Source: Nonomuraea harbinensis (GTDB lineage: Bacteria > Actinomycetota > Actinomycetes > Streptosporangiales > Streptosporangiaceae). Taken from it: a DNA stretch of 64,000 nt. Positions 9,422-20,227 of the stretch are shown here, in pieces. The notes under the pieces were generated by a model, which saw nothing but the letters and a program-made list of their open reading frames with translations, searched no databases and was not told where the DNA came from. The DNA is taken from contig NZ_JAHKRN010000003.1 in the NCBI RefSeq assembly GCF_019396385.1, positions 62,001 through 126,000 of the forward strand, written 5' to 3'. Numbering within the stretch: position 1 is the first letter of the stretch; each line of letters begins with the position of its first letter. Position numbers and translations under genes: made by a program.

Positions 9422-9960
9422 TCGCGCCACGCGTCGGCGAGGAGCCGGCGGGTGTCGCGGAGCAGCTGCGGGAGCACCTTCGTGCGCGCCACCACGGGCA
9501 TGAAGTTGGTGTCGCCGCCCCACCGGGGCACCACGTGCTGGTGCAGGTGGGCGGCGATGCCCGCGCCCGCGACGTGGCCGAGGTTCATGCCGACGTTGAA
9601 ACCCTGGGCGCCGCTGGCCTCGCGCAGCGCGCGCAGCGCCCGCTGGGTGAACTCGCCCAGCTCGACGATCTCGGCGGCGGTCAGCTGGTCGTAGTCGGAG
9701 ACGTGACGGTAGGGCACGACCATCAGGTGGCCGGAGTTGTAGGGGTAGAGGTTGAGCACCGCGTACACGACCTCGCCCCTGGCGACGACCAGGCCGTCCT
9801 CGTCGCTCATCTCGGGGATGGCGTCGAACGGGCACCCGTCGGGGCTGGTGTCGATCGGCTTGTTCTCGCCCTTGATGTAGGCCATGCGATGCGGGGTCCA
9901 CAGACGCTCGAAGTTGTCGGGCTCCCCTGCCCCTGCCTGATCGTGCATATCTAGCAGCAT
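9418..9960 (-). CDS. HIT-family nucleotide hydrolase/phosphorylase (Rv2613c-like)
   Basis: The product is a 180-residue HIT-superfamily protein. The histidine triad HLHQHVVPRW is intact, preceded by NLGHVAGAGI and followed by GGDTNFMPV. Close actinobacterial relatives such as Rv2613c act on diadenosine polyphosphates (AP4A phosphorylase), and that activity is inferred here. The ATG at 9960 has GGGGG four bases upstream; ATG at 9948 is an alternative. In mycobacteria the gene sits directly between thrS and pgsA. Here it keeps the strand and order but is separated from both. Confidence 0.92.
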   Translation of the reverse strand: MLLDMHDQAGAGEPDNFERLWTPHRMAYIKGENKPIDTSPDGCPFDAIPEMSDEDGLVVARGEVVYAVLNLYPYNSGHLMVVPYRHVSDYDQLTAAEIVELGEFTQRALRALREASGAQGFNVGMNLGHVAGAGIAAHLHQHVVPRWGGDTNFMPVVARTKVLPQLLRDTRRLLADAWRD

Positions 9961-10015
9961 AGGGCCCCCGTGCAACGGACCGACGAGGTGCTCATCAGGC
10001 CGGCTCCACGCCCTT

Positions 10016-10825
10016 CTAGCGGGTGTCGCGGATCCGGTCGGCGAGGTCCGTGACGGCGCCGACCATCCGGGGCCCGGACAGGAACACCGGGTCGTTGTGC
10101 CCGGCCCCGGCGATCTCGACGACCGTGACCGGGCCCGCGGCGGCCGCGGCGACCGCGCGGCTCTGGCCGGCCGGCACGATCGTGTCGGCGGTCCCGTACA
10201 CCACCACGATCGGCGCCCTGATGGCCGCGACCCGCTCCGCGACCGGGAAGCGGTCGCGCAGCATGGCCCGTACGGGGAGGAAGGGGTAGTTGGCCTGCCC
10301 CGCCGCGGCCAGGTCGGTGAACGGCGAGCGGAGCACCAGCCCGTCCGCCGGGCGCTCGGCGGCGAGCCCGGCCAGCACGGCCGCGCCGAGGCTCTCGCCG
10401 AAGTAGATCACCGGCACCTCGCCGAGGAAGTCGCGCGCCGCCAGGACGTCCAGGCGCAGCCCTTCCTCGGTGGGGCTGCCGGGGTTGCCGCCGTAGCCCC
10501 GGTAGTCGACGAGCAGCACCGGCAGCCCGCGGGCGGCGAGCGCGCGGGCCAGCGGCGCCCGGTGCAGCCGGTTGCCGGCGTTGCCGCCTGCCACCAGCAC
10601 GGTCACCGGGTGGTCTCCCGGCACGTGCCAGGCGCCGAGCCGCAGCCCGTCAGCGGTCGTCAGCGTCACCTCGCGCGCCCCCGGCACGACCTGCCCGGCC
10701 GGCGGCACCGGGGCCGGGTCGGGCAGGTAGATCAGCCGCCGCTGGAAGACCCACAGCAGCCCGAGCAGCAGCACCGCCACCACGAGGACCACGAGGGCGG
10801 CGCGCAGCGCGCCGGGCAGGTTCAC
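10016..10825 (-). CDS. Membrane-anchored alpha/beta hydrolase (ABHD/Bem46-like)
   Basis: The 269 residues comprise an N-terminal membrane helix (about 8-26) and one alpha/beta hydrolase domain. The nucleophile elbow is GESLG, an oxyanion-region block is VLLVDYRGYGGNPG, the acid lies near YGTADTIVP and the histidine in GAGHNDPV. So the catalytic triad appears complete. The topology resembles the ABHD12/13-Bem46 group of lipid or peptide hydrolases. Substrate is unknown. The start is GTG at 10825 with a weak ribosome site. Confidence 0.88.
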   Translation of the reverse strand: MNLPGALRAALVVLVVAVLLLGLLWVFQRRLIYLPDPAPVPPAGQVVPGAREVTLTTADGLRLGAWHVPGDHPVTVLVAGGNAGNRLHRAPLARALAARGLPVLLVDYRGYGGNPGSPTEEGLRLDVLAARDFLGEVPVIYFGESLGAAVLAGLAAERPADGLVLRSPFTDLAAAGQANYPFLPVRAMLRDRFPVAERVAAIRAPIVVVYGTADTIVPAGQSRAVAAAAAGPVTVVEIAGAGHNDPVFLSGPRMVGAVTDLADRIRDTR

Positions 10826-10852
10826 GGGGCCAGTCCACCACAGGTGAAGCGG

Positions 10853-11266
10853 TCACTTCACCCGGGTCATGTTGGACTCGTAGCCGCCTCCGCCCGGGTA
10901 GACCCAGGCGCCGGTGACGGAGTCGCCGTCGAACGTGCCCCGGTAGTAGGCGGGCGAGCCCTTCTCGCCGCCCCAGATGGTGAGCGTGTCGCCCGCCATC
11001 TCGTAGACGTAGTCGAAGGTCTCGCCCTGGCTGCCGTAGTAGCGGGACTTGACGTCCTCGCCCGGCTCGCCGCCGAAGGGCCGCTCCCTGCCGATCATCT
11101 CCACGCCCTTGACCGCGTGGCCGTCCTGGACGAGGTCGATCTCCTGGATGAGGAAGAAGCCGCCGTCGAGCCAGCGGTACGTGACGGTGCCCTCGCTGCC
11201 GCCCGTCACCCGCCAGGTGCCGACCAGCCGGTCCAGGGCCTCAAGCTGCTTGTCGCCGGTGTTCAT
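10853..11266 (-). CDS. Small lipocalin-like protein (DUF1579-type beta-barrel)
   Basis: The 137-residue soluble protein has no signal peptide. It alternates short beta strands ([65 protein letters not shown]) typical of DUF1579/lipocalin-like barrels that hold a hydrophobic ligand. Family assignment is by pattern and the ligand is unknown. It lies 74 bp downstream of the ECF sigma-factor gene on the same strand, which suggests that the sigma factor and this protein belong to one response. Confidence 0.7.
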   Translation of the reverse strand: MNTGDKQLEALDRLVGTWRVTGGSEGTVTYRWLDGGFFLIQEIDLVQDGHAVKGVEMIGRERPFGGEPGEDVKSRYYGSQGETFDYVYEMAGDTLTIWGGEKGSPAYYRGTFDGDSVTGAWVYPGGGGYESNMTRVK

Positions 11267-11340
11267 GTCGCCGTCCTTCACAGGTCGTCGTCGGTTGTGC
11301 CCGTATGACGGCGGTGGCGCGGAAAAGGAATCGGCGGGAC

Positions 11341-12348
11341 TCAGATTTTCTCCGGAAGCCCGAAGGCGGCGAGCACCTCGGGCCCGAACGTGGTGATCTC
11401 GGCGATCAGGCCGTCCTCGATCCGCAGCACGTCGAGGTTGACCGCGGCGAACGACGTCTCGCCGGGGCGGCGCACGTAGCTCGCCACGGCGGGCTGCCGG
11501 TTGGCCCCGGTCTCGATCAGCCGCCACTCGCCCCACGCCTCGGGGCCCTCCATGACCGGGCGCCACATCTCGAGGATCGCGGCGCGGCCCGCGTACAGCA
11601 GGGTCGCGGGCGGCATGGCCTGGCGGGCGTCCTCGCGCAGCAGCGCGGCCAGCGTGTCCAGGTCGCCCTTCTGGGAGGCCTTGAGGTAGCGGCGCAGCAC
11701 CTGCCGCTCCTCCGCGCTCGGTTCGGTGGCCGGCTTCCAGTCGGCGCGGCGTTCGGGCAGGTGGACGCGGAGGGTGGCGCGGGCCCGCTGGAGCGCGCTC
11801 TTGACCGCAGGCACGCTCAGCTCCAGCGCGTCCGCGGTCTCCTCGGCCCGCCATCCGGCCACGTCACGCAGGATCAGCACCGCCCGCTGGCGCGGCGGCA
11901 GATGCTGGATCGCCGCGAGGTAGGCGAGCTCGATCGTCTCCCGCGCGGCCGCCACCGCGTGCGGCTCGCCCTCCCCCGGGGCGGCCAGGTCGAGCACCCG
12001 GTCGGGAATCGGGCGCAGCCACGGCACCTCGGCCTGCGCCGACCGCTCGCCGCCCGCCATCGCCATGACCACCTCGCGCGAGCGGGCCGGGCCGGACAGC
12101 GCGTCGAGGCAGGCGTTGGTGGCGATCCGGTAGAGCCAGGCGCGCGGCGTGGCGCGGCCCTCGAACGTCTCGCGCCGCCGCCACGCCCGCAGCAGCGTCT
12201 CCTGCACCATGTCCTCGGCGTCGCTGTAGGACCCGAGCATGCGGTAGCAGTGGACCTCCAGCTCGTGCCGGTGGCGCTGGGCCAGCGCGGCGAACCGCTC
12301 CTGGTCGCCCGCCCGGATCGCCTCCGTCACCTCGCCGGTCTCGCTCAC
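11341..12348 (-). CDS. ECF sigma factor with C-terminal SnoaL-like domain (SigG/SigJ type)
   Basis: The 335-residue factor starts with sigma-2 (about residues 12-80; [23 protein letters not shown] and [14 protein letters not shown]). Sigma-4 (about 135-190) contains [17 protein letters not shown] and [17 protein letters not shown] SnoaL/NTF2-like domain (about 205-335) replaces a separate anti-sigma factor in this ECF group and is thought to regulate activity from within the protein. No adjacent anti-sigma gene is seen. GTG at 12348 is preferred because AGGGGAGG lies just upstream; ATG at 12375 is possible. The likely partner is the lipocalin-like gene downstream. Confidence 0.92.
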   Translation of the reverse strand: MSETGEVTEAIRAGDQERFAALAQRHRHELEVHCYRMLGSYSDAEDMVQETLLRAWRRRETFEGRATPRAWLYRIATNACLDALSGPARSREVVMAMAGGERSAQAEVPWLRPIPDRVLDLAAPGEGEPHAVAAARETIELAYLAAIQHLPPRQRAVLILRDVAGWRAEETADALELSVPAVKSALQRARATLRVHLPERRADWKPATEPSAEERQVLRRYLKASQKGDLDTLAALLREDARQAMPPATLLYAGRAAILEMWRPVMEGPEAWGEWRLIETGANRQPAVASYVRRPGETSFAAVNLDVLRIEDGLIAEITTFGPEVLAAFGLPEKI

Positions 12349-12426
12349 CGCTCCTCCCCTCGTCGCGCGGGTCATCGTACGCGCCGCCGCCGACAATCCG
12401 GGCGCCCGGCGTCTAGGGTGGCGGGC

Positions 12427-13149
12427 ATGGCCGATCAACTCGAACCCATGCCCACCGACTGGCAGCGGGCGCTCGCCGTGGTGGCCCATCCCGACGACCT
12501 GGAGTACGGCTGCGCGGCCGCCGTCGCGACCTGGACCGCGGCGGGCCGCGAGGTCGCCTACCTGATGGCCACGCGCGGAGAGGCGGGCATCGACACGCTC
12601 GCCCCGGCCGAGGCGGGTCCGGTGCGCGAGCGGGAGGAGCGGGCCGGCGCCGCCGTCGTGGGCGTGACCACGGTGGAGTTCCTCGACCACGCCGACGGGG
12701 TGATCGAGTACGGTCCGGCGCTGCGCCGCGACATCGCGGCGGCGATCCGCCGTCACCGTCCCGAGCTGGTGGTGACCCTCAACTTCGACGACACCTGGGC
12801 CGGCGGCGCCTACTGGAACACCCCCGACCACAGGGCGGTCGGCCGGGCCGTGATGGACGCCGTCGCCGACGCCGGCAACCGATGGATCTTCCCCGACGCG
12901 GGCGAGCCGTGGGGCGGCGTGCGCTGGGTGGCGGTCGCGGGCAGCGACTCCCCCACCCACGCCGTCGACGTCACGGACGGGCTGGAGGCCGGTGTGCGCT
13001 CACTGGTGGCGCACCGCGCCTACATCGAGGCGCTCACCGGCGACGACCCGGAGAAGTACGCGCGCGAACTCGTCGAAGGCTTCGCCCGCGAAAGCGCCAC
13101 CCGCTTCGCCGGCCGCCCCGCGATCCCCTTCAGACTGTTCAACCGCTGA
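12427..13149 (+). CDS. PIG-L family (LmbE-like) deacetylase
   Basis: The product is a 240-residue zinc-dependent N-deacetylase. The metal site is formed by AHPDDLE near residue 20 and the downstream TPDHRAVG histidine. Family members remove acetyl groups from GlcNAc conjugates, as in mycothiol biosynthesis (MshB) and mycothiol-conjugate hydrolysis (Mca). This protein is shorter than MshB/Mca and its substrate cannot be assigned. It is divergent from the ECF sigma gene and convergent with thrS. Confidence 0.9.
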   Translation: MADQLEPMPTDWQRALAVVAHPDDLEYGCAAAVATWTAAGREVAYLMATRGEAGIDTLAPAEAGPVREREERAGAAVVGVTTVEFLDHADGVIEYGPALRRDIAAAIRRHRPELVVTLNFDDTWAGGAYWNTPDHRAVGRAVMDAVADAGNRWIFPDAGEPWGGVRWVAVAGSDSPTHAVDVTDGLEAGVRSLVAHRAYIEALTGDDPEKYARELVEGFARESATRFAGRPAIPFRLFNR

Positions 13150-13190
13150 CCCGGACACTCCGACGCCTGCACATCCGGACACGTCCCGTG

Positions 13191-13214
13191 CGCGTCCGGG
13201 GTAAGCCGGACGCG
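13191..13214. terminator. Bidirectional hairpin between PIG-L gene and thrS
   Basis: A perfect 9-bp stem (13191-13199 with 13206-13214) with a 6-base loop lies in the 79-bp gap between two converging genes. Confidence 0.7.
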
Positions 13215-13228
13215 TCCGGGGTTGGGTG

Positions 13229-15193
13229 TCAGACCTGGATGCGGCGTTCGATGGCGTCGGCGATCTCGGCGACCGCCCGGTCGACCGGTACGCCGTTGTT
13301 CTGCTCGCCGCTGCGGTAGCGGAAGGACACCGCGCCGCCCGCGACGTCGTCGTCGCCGGCCAGGAGCATGTAGGGCACCTTGGCCTTCTGGGCGTTGCGG
13401 ATCTTCTTCTGCATGCGGTCGTCGGAGGCGTCGACCTCGACCCGGATGCCGCGCTCGCGCAGCTTCTTGGCGACGTCCTGCAGGTAGGGCACGTGCGTGT
13501 CGGCGATCGGGATGCCGACCACCTGGACGGGCGCGAGCCAGGGCGGGAAGGCGCCCGCGTAGTGCTCGGTCAGCACGCCGAGGAAGCGCTCGATGGAGCC
13601 GAACAGCGCCCGGTGGATCATGACCGGGGTCTGGCGGCTGCCGTCGGCGGCCTGGTATTCGAGCCCGAACCGCTGGGGCTGGTTGAGGTCGAGCTGGATG
13701 GTCGACAGCTGCCAGGTGCGGCCGATCGCGTCCTTGGCCTGCACGGAGATCTTGGGGCCGTAGAAGGCCGCGCCGCCCGGGTCGTCGACCAGCTCCAGGC
13801 CGGACTCCACGGCCGTCTCGCGCAGCGCCTCGGTGGCCTCGTCCCAGTGGGCGGGGTCGCCGATGAACTTCTCGGAGTCGTCGCGGGTGGACAGCTCCAG
13901 GTAGAACTCCGACAGGCCGAAGTCGCGCAGCACGCTGAGCACGAAGGTGAGCAGGCTCTTGATCTCGCCGACCATCTGCTCACGGGTGCAGTAGATGTGG
14001 GAGTCGTCCTGCGTCATGCCGCGCACCCGGGTCAGGCCGTGGACCACGCCCGACTTCTCGTAGCGGTAGACGCTGCCGAACTCGCACAGCCGCAGCGGCA
14101 GCTCGCGGTAGGAGCGCCCGCGGGCCCGGAAGATCAGGTTGTGCATCGGGCAGTTCATCGGCTTGACGCGGTATTCGACGCCCTCCAGCTCGAAGGGCGG
14201 GAACATGTCGTCGGCGTACCACGGCAGGTGGCCGGAGGTCTCGAACAGCGTCGACTTGGTGATGTGGGGGGTGTTGACGAACTCGTAGCCCGCCTCCGCC
14301 TGGCGGCGGCGCATGTAGTCTTCCATCTCCTTGCGGATGATGCCGCCCTTGGGGTGGAAGACGGGAAGGCCGCTGCCCAGTTCGGGCGGGAAGCTGAACA
14401 GGTCGAGCTCGGCGCCGAGCTTGCGGTGGTCGCGCTTCTCGGCCTCCTCCAGCAGCTTGAGGTATTCGTCCTGCTTGTCGCGGGACTCCCAGGCGGTGCC
14501 GTAGATGCGCTGGAGCTGCGGGTTCTTCTCGCTGCCGCGCCAGTAGGCGCCGCCGGAGCGCATGAGCTTGAACGCGGGGATGGACCGGGTCGACGGGACG
14601 TGCGGGCCGCGGCACAGGTCCTTCCAGTGCAGCTCGCCGGTCTTGGCGTCGAGGTTGTCGTAGATGGTGAGCTGGCCGGCGCCGACCTCGATCGACTCCT
14701 CGGCGTCCGCGCCGCCCTTCAGGCCGATGAGCTCCAGCTTGTAGGGCTCGTCGGCCAGCTCCTCGCGGGCCTCGTCGTCGCCGACGGGACGGCGGGAGAA
14801 CAGCTGGCCCTGCTTGACGATCTCGCGCATGCGCTTCTCGATGCGCTTGAGGTCGTCGGGGTGGAAAGCCTCGGCCACGTCGAAGTCGTAGTAGAAGCCG
14901 TTGTCGACCGGCGGGCCGATGCCGAGCTTGGCCTCGGGGAACAGCTCCTGGACGGCCTGGGCCATGACGTGCGCGGTGGAGTGGCGGACGATCGCCCGGC
15001 CCTCCTCGCTGGAGATCTCGATCGGCTCGACCACGTCGCCGTCGGCGAGCGGGCAGGCCAGGTCGCGCGCCTCGCCGTTGACCCGGGCGGCGATCACGGT
15101 GCGGCCGTCGGCGTCGAGCGCCTGGCCGGCCGTCGTGCCGGCCGCGACCACACGCTCGGCTCCGGCGAGGGTGATGCGTAGCTCGGCTGACAC
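13229..15193 (-). CDS. thrS: Threonyl-tRNA synthetase
   Basis: The product is a 654-residue class II aminoacyl-tRNA synthetase charging tRNA-Thr. It shows an N-terminal TGS domain (residues 1-60), an editing domain containing [10 protein letters not shown], the class II core ([12 protein letters not shown] supplies the zinc-binding Cys) and a C-terminal anticodon-binding domain ending [15 protein letters not shown]. The GTG start at 15193 has AAGGGAGC upstream. The leader to the next gene is only 43 bp, so there is no room for a T-box element. It opens the old thrS-HIT-pgsA neighbourhood. Confidence 0.97.
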   Translation of the reverse strand: MSAELRITLAGAERVVAAGTTAGQALDADGRTVIAARVNGEARDLACPLADGDVVEPIEISSEEGRAIVRHSTAHVMAQAVQELFPEAKLGIGPPVDNGFYYDFDVAEAFHPDDLKRIEKRMREIVKQGQLFSRRPVGDDEAREELADEPYKLELIGLKGGADAEESIEVGAGQLTIYDNLDAKTGELHWKDLCRGPHVPSTRSIPAFKLMRSGGAYWRGSEKNPQLQRIYGTAWESRDKQDEYLKLLEEAEKRDHRKLGAELDLFSFPPELGSGLPVFHPKGGIIRKEMEDYMRRRQAEAGYEFVNTPHITKSTLFETSGHLPWYADDMFPPFELEGVEYRVKPMNCPMHNLIFRARGRSYRELPLRLCEFGSVYRYEKSGVVHGLTRVRGMTQDDSHIYCTREQMVGEIKSLLTFVLSVLRDFGLSEFYLELSTRDDSEKFIGDPAHWDEATEALRETAVESGLELVDDPGGAAFYGPKISVQAKDAIGRTWQLSTIQLDLNQPQRFGLEYQAADGSRQTPVMIHRALFGSIERFLGVLTEHYAGAFPPWLAPVQVVGIPIADTHVPYLQDVAKKLRERGIRVEVDASDDRMQKKIRNAQKAKVPYMLLAGDDDVAGGAVSFRYRSGEQNNGVPVDRAVAEIADAIERRIQV

Positions 15194-15236
15194 GATGGCT
15201 CCCTTGGATAGCGCTCGTCGGTGACGGAAAACGATG

Positions 15237-15857
15237 CTATCGCGGGTCGAACCCCATCCTGGTCAGCCTTCTGCGGCTGCCCAGGAACACGTTCCGGTCG
15301 ATCGGGCTGTTGGCGTGCTGGTGGATCGACCAGTCCCGCCACGGCCCCGGCACCGCAGGCCGGCCGCGCGGGCGGTGCGGGCTGGCGATCCACAGCGGAT
15401 ACTCGCCCAGGCCCGCGCAGTTGCCCTCCTCGGCGAAGGACTGGAAGGTATAGACGAACGGCCGCGTGCCGGTGCGCGCTTCCACGTACCGGCACCAGAG
15501 GCGGGCGAAGGCGGCGACCCGCTCGGGCTTGATGCCGTCGTCGGTCTCCAGGTCGAGCGCGATCAGGTCGCCCCGGCGCAGCCCGCCCGCCTCCCTGATC
15601 GTGCGCAGGAAGTGGCGCGCCTGCTCCACGGGATCACCCTTGGGTCGCGCGAAGTGGTAGGCGCCGCAGACGATCCAGTTCTCCCGCATGCGGTCCCAGT
15701 TGCGGGAGAACCAGTGATCGGTCCAGTCGCCGCCCTCGGTGGCCTTGGCGAAGGCGAACGCCACTCCACTGCGCGCGTGCTCGGCCCAGTCGACGGATTT
15801 CTGCCAGTTGGACACGTCGATGCCGTGCAGCAAGCGCTTGTCCATGTCGGAGTACAC
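15237..15857 (-). CDS. GH25 (lysozyme-like) domain protein lacking a signal peptide
   Basis: The product of about 206 residues consists almost wholly of a GH25 muramidase fold. It begins [10 protein letters not shown], the family opening, and carries FAKATEGG and the acidic pair in [10 protein letters not shown] expected for catalysis. GH25 enzymes cleave peptidoglycan and are normally exported. No signal peptide or membrane helix is visible here, whichever of the two methionine starts (15857 or 15845) is used. It could act in the cytoplasm, be released by lysis, or have another substrate. Confidence 0.82.
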   Translation of the reverse strand: MYSDMDKRLLHGIDVSNWQKSVDWAEHARSGVAFAFAKATEGGDWTDHWFSRNWDRMRENWIVCGAYHFARPKGDPVEQARHFLRTIREAGGLRRGDLIALDLETDDGIKPERVAAFARLWCRYVEARTGTRPFVYTFQSFAEEGNCAGLGEYPLWIASPHRPRGRPAVPGPWRDWSIHQHANSPIDRNVFLGSRRRLTRMGFDPR

Positions 15858-15887
15858 CCTGCCGGAGTTTATGGCGACTCCGGCTGA

Positions 15888-16799
15888 TCAGCCCTTCGAC
15901 GCGCCGATGAGCAGCTTGTGCGCGCGCTCGCGGTCGCCGTAGACCGCGGCCACGAAGTCGGTGACCCCGGCCTGGGCCAGGGCGTCGATCTGGGCGCGCA
16001 CCGCGTCCTCGTCGCCGACCACGGCGACGCCGCCGGGGTTCTCGACGCCCTCCCTGTCGAGCATGGCCCGGTAGGACGGGAGCTGCCCGTACATGACGAA
16101 GATCTCGTCGGCCTTGGCCCTGGCGGCCTCCGGGTCGTCGGTGACGCAGACGGGCAGGGTGCAGACGACGCGCGGCGCGGGCCGGCCCGCCTCCTTCGCG
16201 GCGGCGGTGATGGTGGGCACGATGTGCTCGGCGACGGTCTTGCGGCCGGTCATCCAGAGGACGGTGCCGTCGGCGACGGTGCCCGCCAGCTTGAGCATGC
16301 GCGGGCCGAGTGCGGCGACCAGCACCGGCAGGCCGGCCCCCGGCGTGCTGAGCCGCACGTTGGCCTTGAGCGTCTCGCCGGTGTAGTCGACCTGCTCGCC
16401 GCGGGTGACGGGCAGCAGGACGTCGAGATACTCCTTCATGTGCCGGGCGGGCCGGTCGAAGCTGTAGCCGTACATGCCCTCGATGACGACCTGGTGGGAC
16501 AGGCCGATGCCGAGGGCCAGCCGGCCGCCGAGCGCGGCGTTGACGGTCATGGCCTGCTGGGCGAGCACGACGGGATGGCGGGGGTAGGTCGGCACGACGC
16601 CGGTGCCGAACTCGATGTCGCGGCCCCCGGCCAGGGCGGCGCTGCCGGCCACGGCGAGCGAGGTGAGCGCGTCCAGCCCGAAGATCTGGGACATCCAGAC
16701 CGAGTCGAAACCGTCGTCGGCCGCGCGGGCGATCCGGTCGCGCAGGTCGGGGAACGGATCCTGGCCGTTGGGCTCGTTGATCAGAAGTCCGAATCGCAT
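15888..16799 (-). CDS. LLM-class F420-dependent oxidoreductase
   Basis: The 303-residue product is a luciferase-like TIM barrel of the actinobacterial F420 group. The N-terminus MRFGLLINEP, DDGFDSVWMSQIFGLDAL and the C-terminal VRAQIDALAQAGVTDFVA segments are typical. Members transfer hydride between F420 and varied organic substrates; the substrate here is unknown. It is divergent from pgm across a 98-bp gap. Confidence 0.9.
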   Translation of the reverse strand: MRFGLLINEPNGQDPFPDLRDRIARAADDGFDSVWMSQIFGLDALTSLAVAGSAALAGGRDIEFGTGVVPTYPRHPVVLAQQAMTVNAALGGRLALGIGLSHQVVIEGMYGYSFDRPARHMKEYLDVLLPVTRGEQVDYTGETLKANVRLSTPGAGLPVLVAALGPRMLKLAGTVADGTVLWMTGRKTVAEHIVPTITAAAKEAGRPAPRVVCTLPVCVTDDPEAARAKADEIFVMYGQLPSYRAMLDREGVENPGGVAVVGDEDAVRAQIDALAQAGVTDFVAAVYGDRERAHKLLIGASKG

Positions 16800-16897
16800 G
16801 CTGACAGAACTCCATTCTAGTCGGCTGGGGCGAGTGTAACCCCGGTCGCGCCGGGTGGTGCCGAGGCCGGGCCGTACCCCCTTTGTAAAGTGGCTTC

Positions 16898-18529
<1,632 letters not shown>

Positions 18530-18539
18530 TCAGGACCCT

Positions 18540-19781
18540 TCAGGACTTCGCGAGCACCCGGCCGTCGTCGTCGATGGCCGGGAACGCGCCGGTGTCGACG
18601 ATGCCGTGCTGGTGGTAGAGCTGCTCGATGAGGGCGTGGGCCGCGGGCTCCAGCTTCCACAGCGCGCGCCACTCCCGGGCGACGGGCACCGGGATGCCGA
18701 TCTCCTGGGCGATGTCCACGGTGCGCGGCACGATCCCCTTGGCGATCTGCCGGTTCCAGTAGGCGCGGGCCTGGCGCATGAGCACCGCGCGCTGGGCGGT
18801 GTCGACGATCTGCGGGGCCGCGTCGATGACCGCGATCTCCTCGTCGTCCTCCTCCCGCACCAGCTCGGCGAGCGCGGGCGGCAGCTCGGGCCTGGCGGGC
18901 ACCGGCCGGTGGTCGCGCTCGGGCTCCCAGGGCACCCGCGGGTCGGCGTCGATGAGCGCGGTGGTGTTGTAGAGGGCGGCGATCTGGGCGAGCAGCGCCT
19001 CCTGGCGGCCCTGGTCGACGGCCAGGCCGGTGTGCTCGACCGCCTGGTCCATGGCCTTGTCGAGCTTGGCCAGGGCGGCGCGCATCTTGCGGTCGGGGGC
19101 GCCGGCCTCGCGCAGCGCCTTGGCGCGCTTGGCGGCCAGCGCGACCCGGGTGAGCCTGCGGTGCGCGTCGACCTCGCTGGCGGTGCGGTCGCTGACCTCG
19201 GCCAGGCCGAGCCGGACGAGCAGCCGCTCGGGGGTGAGCCGCCAGTTGATGCGGCCGGTGCCGCGGATGCGGTGGCGCTCGATGGCCATGCCGCGCTCCC
19301 AGAGCCAGGCGGCCACCAGCGGCGCGGCGAGCCGGAAAACCGCCTCGGGGAAGCTGCTGGCGTCCATGCTGGACAGCACCGCGGTCAGGCAGGTCAGCGC
19401 CCACACGGCGATGCCGTCGATGCCCGCGGAGAAGTTCTCCCGCATGTTGCGGCGGGCGCGCACGGCGGAGGTGATGATGGCCACTTCGATGAAGGCGAAC
19501 AGCAGCAGCCTCAGCGGGCCGTCCAGGCCCAGCACGTCACCGGAGAAGCGCCACATGCCCTGGGCGGACACGCCCGTCGCGATGGAGGCGGCCACGATGG
19601 TCAGCACGTCCTCGATGGGACGGTTGGCGACGTAGCGGGCGAACAGCCAGGCGGTGACCCGCCAGGCGACGCGAAGCACCAGGAAGGCCAGGATGAGCCC
19701 GGCCAGGCTCAGCAGCGCGATCACGGCGGTCGCGAGCGGCTTCTCGGTGATGAAGGTAGTGATTTCCTCAAATGTGGGCAT
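18540..19781 (-). CDS. DUF2637-like membrane protein
   Basis: In this 413-residue protein four or five hydrophobic helices fill roughly residues 15-175 (for example AVIALLSLAGLILAFLVL and LRLLLFAFIEVAIITSAV). A long charged cytoplasmic region with a predicted coiled stretch (about 200-270) follows, then a basic helix-rich tail. The N-terminal arrangement resembles DUF2637 proteins of actinomycetes, some of which occur near plasmid-transfer genes. No transfer genes are present here and the function is unknown. Confidence 0.7.
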   Translation of the reverse strand: MPTFEEITTFITEKPLATAVIALLSLAGLILAFLVLRVAWRVTAWLFARYVANRPIEDVLTIVAASIATGVSAQGMWRFSGDVLGLDGPLRLLLFAFIEVAIITSAVRARRNMRENFSAGIDGIAVWALTCLTAVLSSMDASSFPEAVFRLAAPLVAAWLWERGMAIERHRIRGTGRINWRLTPERLLVRLGLAEVSDRTASEVDAHRRLTRVALAAKRAKALREAGAPDRKMRAALAKLDKAMDQAVEHTGLAVDQGRQEALLAQIAALYNTTALIDADPRVPWEPERDHRPVPARPELPPALAELVREEDDEEIAVIDAAPQIVDTAQRAVLMRQARAYWNRQIAKGIVPRTVDIAQEIGIPVPVAREWRALWKLEPAAHALIEQLYHQHGIVDTGAFPAIDDDGRVLAKS

Positions 19782-20227
19782 CAGTCACTATCCGTTGAGG
19801 CTCAGTCTCGGGGGGCTCGATGACGAGATCATCGCAGACTGTAGCCACCTTGTACGCCAAACTCCGGCTGCTGCCCAGTTTGCACTGATTTCCCCATACG
19901 TCCCACCAGCACCGGAGCTGTCGGGGAACGCGCCAAACGGACCCGGAGTGGTCAGTCCCGTGGACGCCACGGCGTCTCCCCGATCCTCACGGAGCGCACC
20001 CGGCTCGCCACCCGCTTACCCGGCGGTCGGGGCTCCGTCCGCGAACCCGCCCGTCTACGCTCATCACCGGACGGTTCCGCCCTGGGGGCGAGGTGACCAG
20101 GGCTCTTACCTGAGGCTGAGATGAAATCTCGTCCTTCGGGAGGTCACCAGCACGGCTTCCAGGATGGGACCATCTAGCGAGGGATTTATCCCAGCATCGT
20201 GCGATGTATCCCAGCAGGACGGAATCC
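19782..20227. other. Gene-free divergent intergenic region
   Basis: No convincing gene lies in these 446 bp. The right end contains a small GAGAT/ATCTC hairpin (20118-20130) and two direct repeats just before the P450 gene. The rest probably carries the divergent promoters of the membrane protein and the P450. Confidence 0.6.
20183..20218 (+). promoter_or_regulatory. Tandem direct repeats upstream of the P450 gene
   Basis: Two near-identical copies of GATTTATCCCAGCA / GATGTATCCCAGCA start 20 bp apart (20183 and 20203), ending about 10 bp before the P450 start codon. Spacing near two helical turns suggests a binding site for a dimeric or cooperatively binding regulator. Confidence 0.5.

Noticed and set aside
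15194..15236. T-box leader for thrS.
   Set aside because: The gap upstream of thrS is only 43 bp, too short for a T-box.
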